From the NCBI GenBank assembly GCA_963748075.1, contig CAVVHQ010000006.1:1-61282 (forward strand): a DNA stretch of 61,282 bases, read 5' to 3'. Numbering within the stretch: position 1 is the stretch's first letter; each line of letters opens with the position of its first letter. Below the pieces are notes generated by a model that ran no database searches, had not been told where the DNA came from, and worked only from the letters and a program-made list of their open reading frames with translations. This document shows, piece after piece, positions 61,229 through 61,282 of the stretch. Source of the DNA: VRUE01 sp963748075 (GTDB lineage Bacteria; Actinomycetota; Thermoleophilia; Solirubrobacterales; 70-9). The translations under genes were made by a program, and so were the position numbers.

Positions 61229-61282
61229 CGCTCGGCAGTATCGCCGAGAGCCGGGACGCCTGTCGCTGCGAGCTCATAGGAT

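Overview
This window looks like a chromosomal segment of a high-GC, rod-shaped Gram-positive bacterium, most likely an actinobacterium of the Thermoleophilia type. That placement is an inference from the uniformly GC-rich codons, the actinobacterial style of ClpX, trigger factor, FtsEX, RsfS and Obg, a complete mreBCD-PBP2-RodA cell-shape cluster, and a tmRNA tag ending in FALAA. Most housekeeping genes lie on the minus strand in long, tightly overlapping operons.

Region 1 (1-12.6 kb): a GAP-family membrane protein divergent from an OsmC protein, two tiny membrane genes, a secreted sedolisin protease, the tmRNA gene, a lipoamide-dehydrogenase-like flavoenzyme, a signal-peptide/helix-hairpin-helix protein, and an operon ftsE-ftsX-ctp-RNase R-smpB. 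tmRNA, its partner SmpB and an RNase R-type exonuclease lie within 6 kb and form a trans-translation and RNA-quality-control neighbourhood.

Region 2 (12.7-24.6 kb) is accessory: small plus-strand genes, a FUSC membrane protein, hypotheticals, RNase H, an antitoxin-Doc-tyrosine recombinase operon, an alpha/beta hydrolase, a secreted unknown protein, a shattered GMC oxidoreductase and a frameshifted HNH-like gene. It holds nested inverted repeats, and tRNA-Ala(GGC) closes it.

Region 3 (24.7-49.2 kb) is a nearly continuous minus-strand housekeeping block: mreB-mreC-mreD-PBP2-rodA-RNase E/G-rplU-rpmA-obg-PEP-mutase-like-proB-proA-nadD-rsfS-DivIVA-like. A group II intron is lodged at the proB start. 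Upstream lie maf, ndk, a zinc-ribbon membrane protein, folC (disrupted), valS and clpX (apparent CTG start).

Region 4 (49.2-61.3 kb): a rhodanese, an IS1595/ISXO2-type insertion sequence and two copies of a coiled-coil gene (one decayed) separate clpX from clpP-tig. Then come a spermidine-synthase-like fusion, CtaG, a GH15 glucoamylase-type enzyme, a frameshifted ArsR-like regulator behind tandem operator-like repeats, and an MHS-type transporter.

The most unusual content is a set of hairpin elements. (a) Three same-strand copies of a ~115-bp element fill intergenic gaps right up to the neighbouring stop or start codons. They share a conserved core and have variable but complementary outer arms, including a compensatory base-pair change. 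(b) Other palindromes sit inside protein-coding genes (maf, folC twice, valS). Conceptual removal of exactly 49 nt from folC restores a normal FolC reading frame. Together they suggest one or more undescribed families of small palindromic elements active in this genome.
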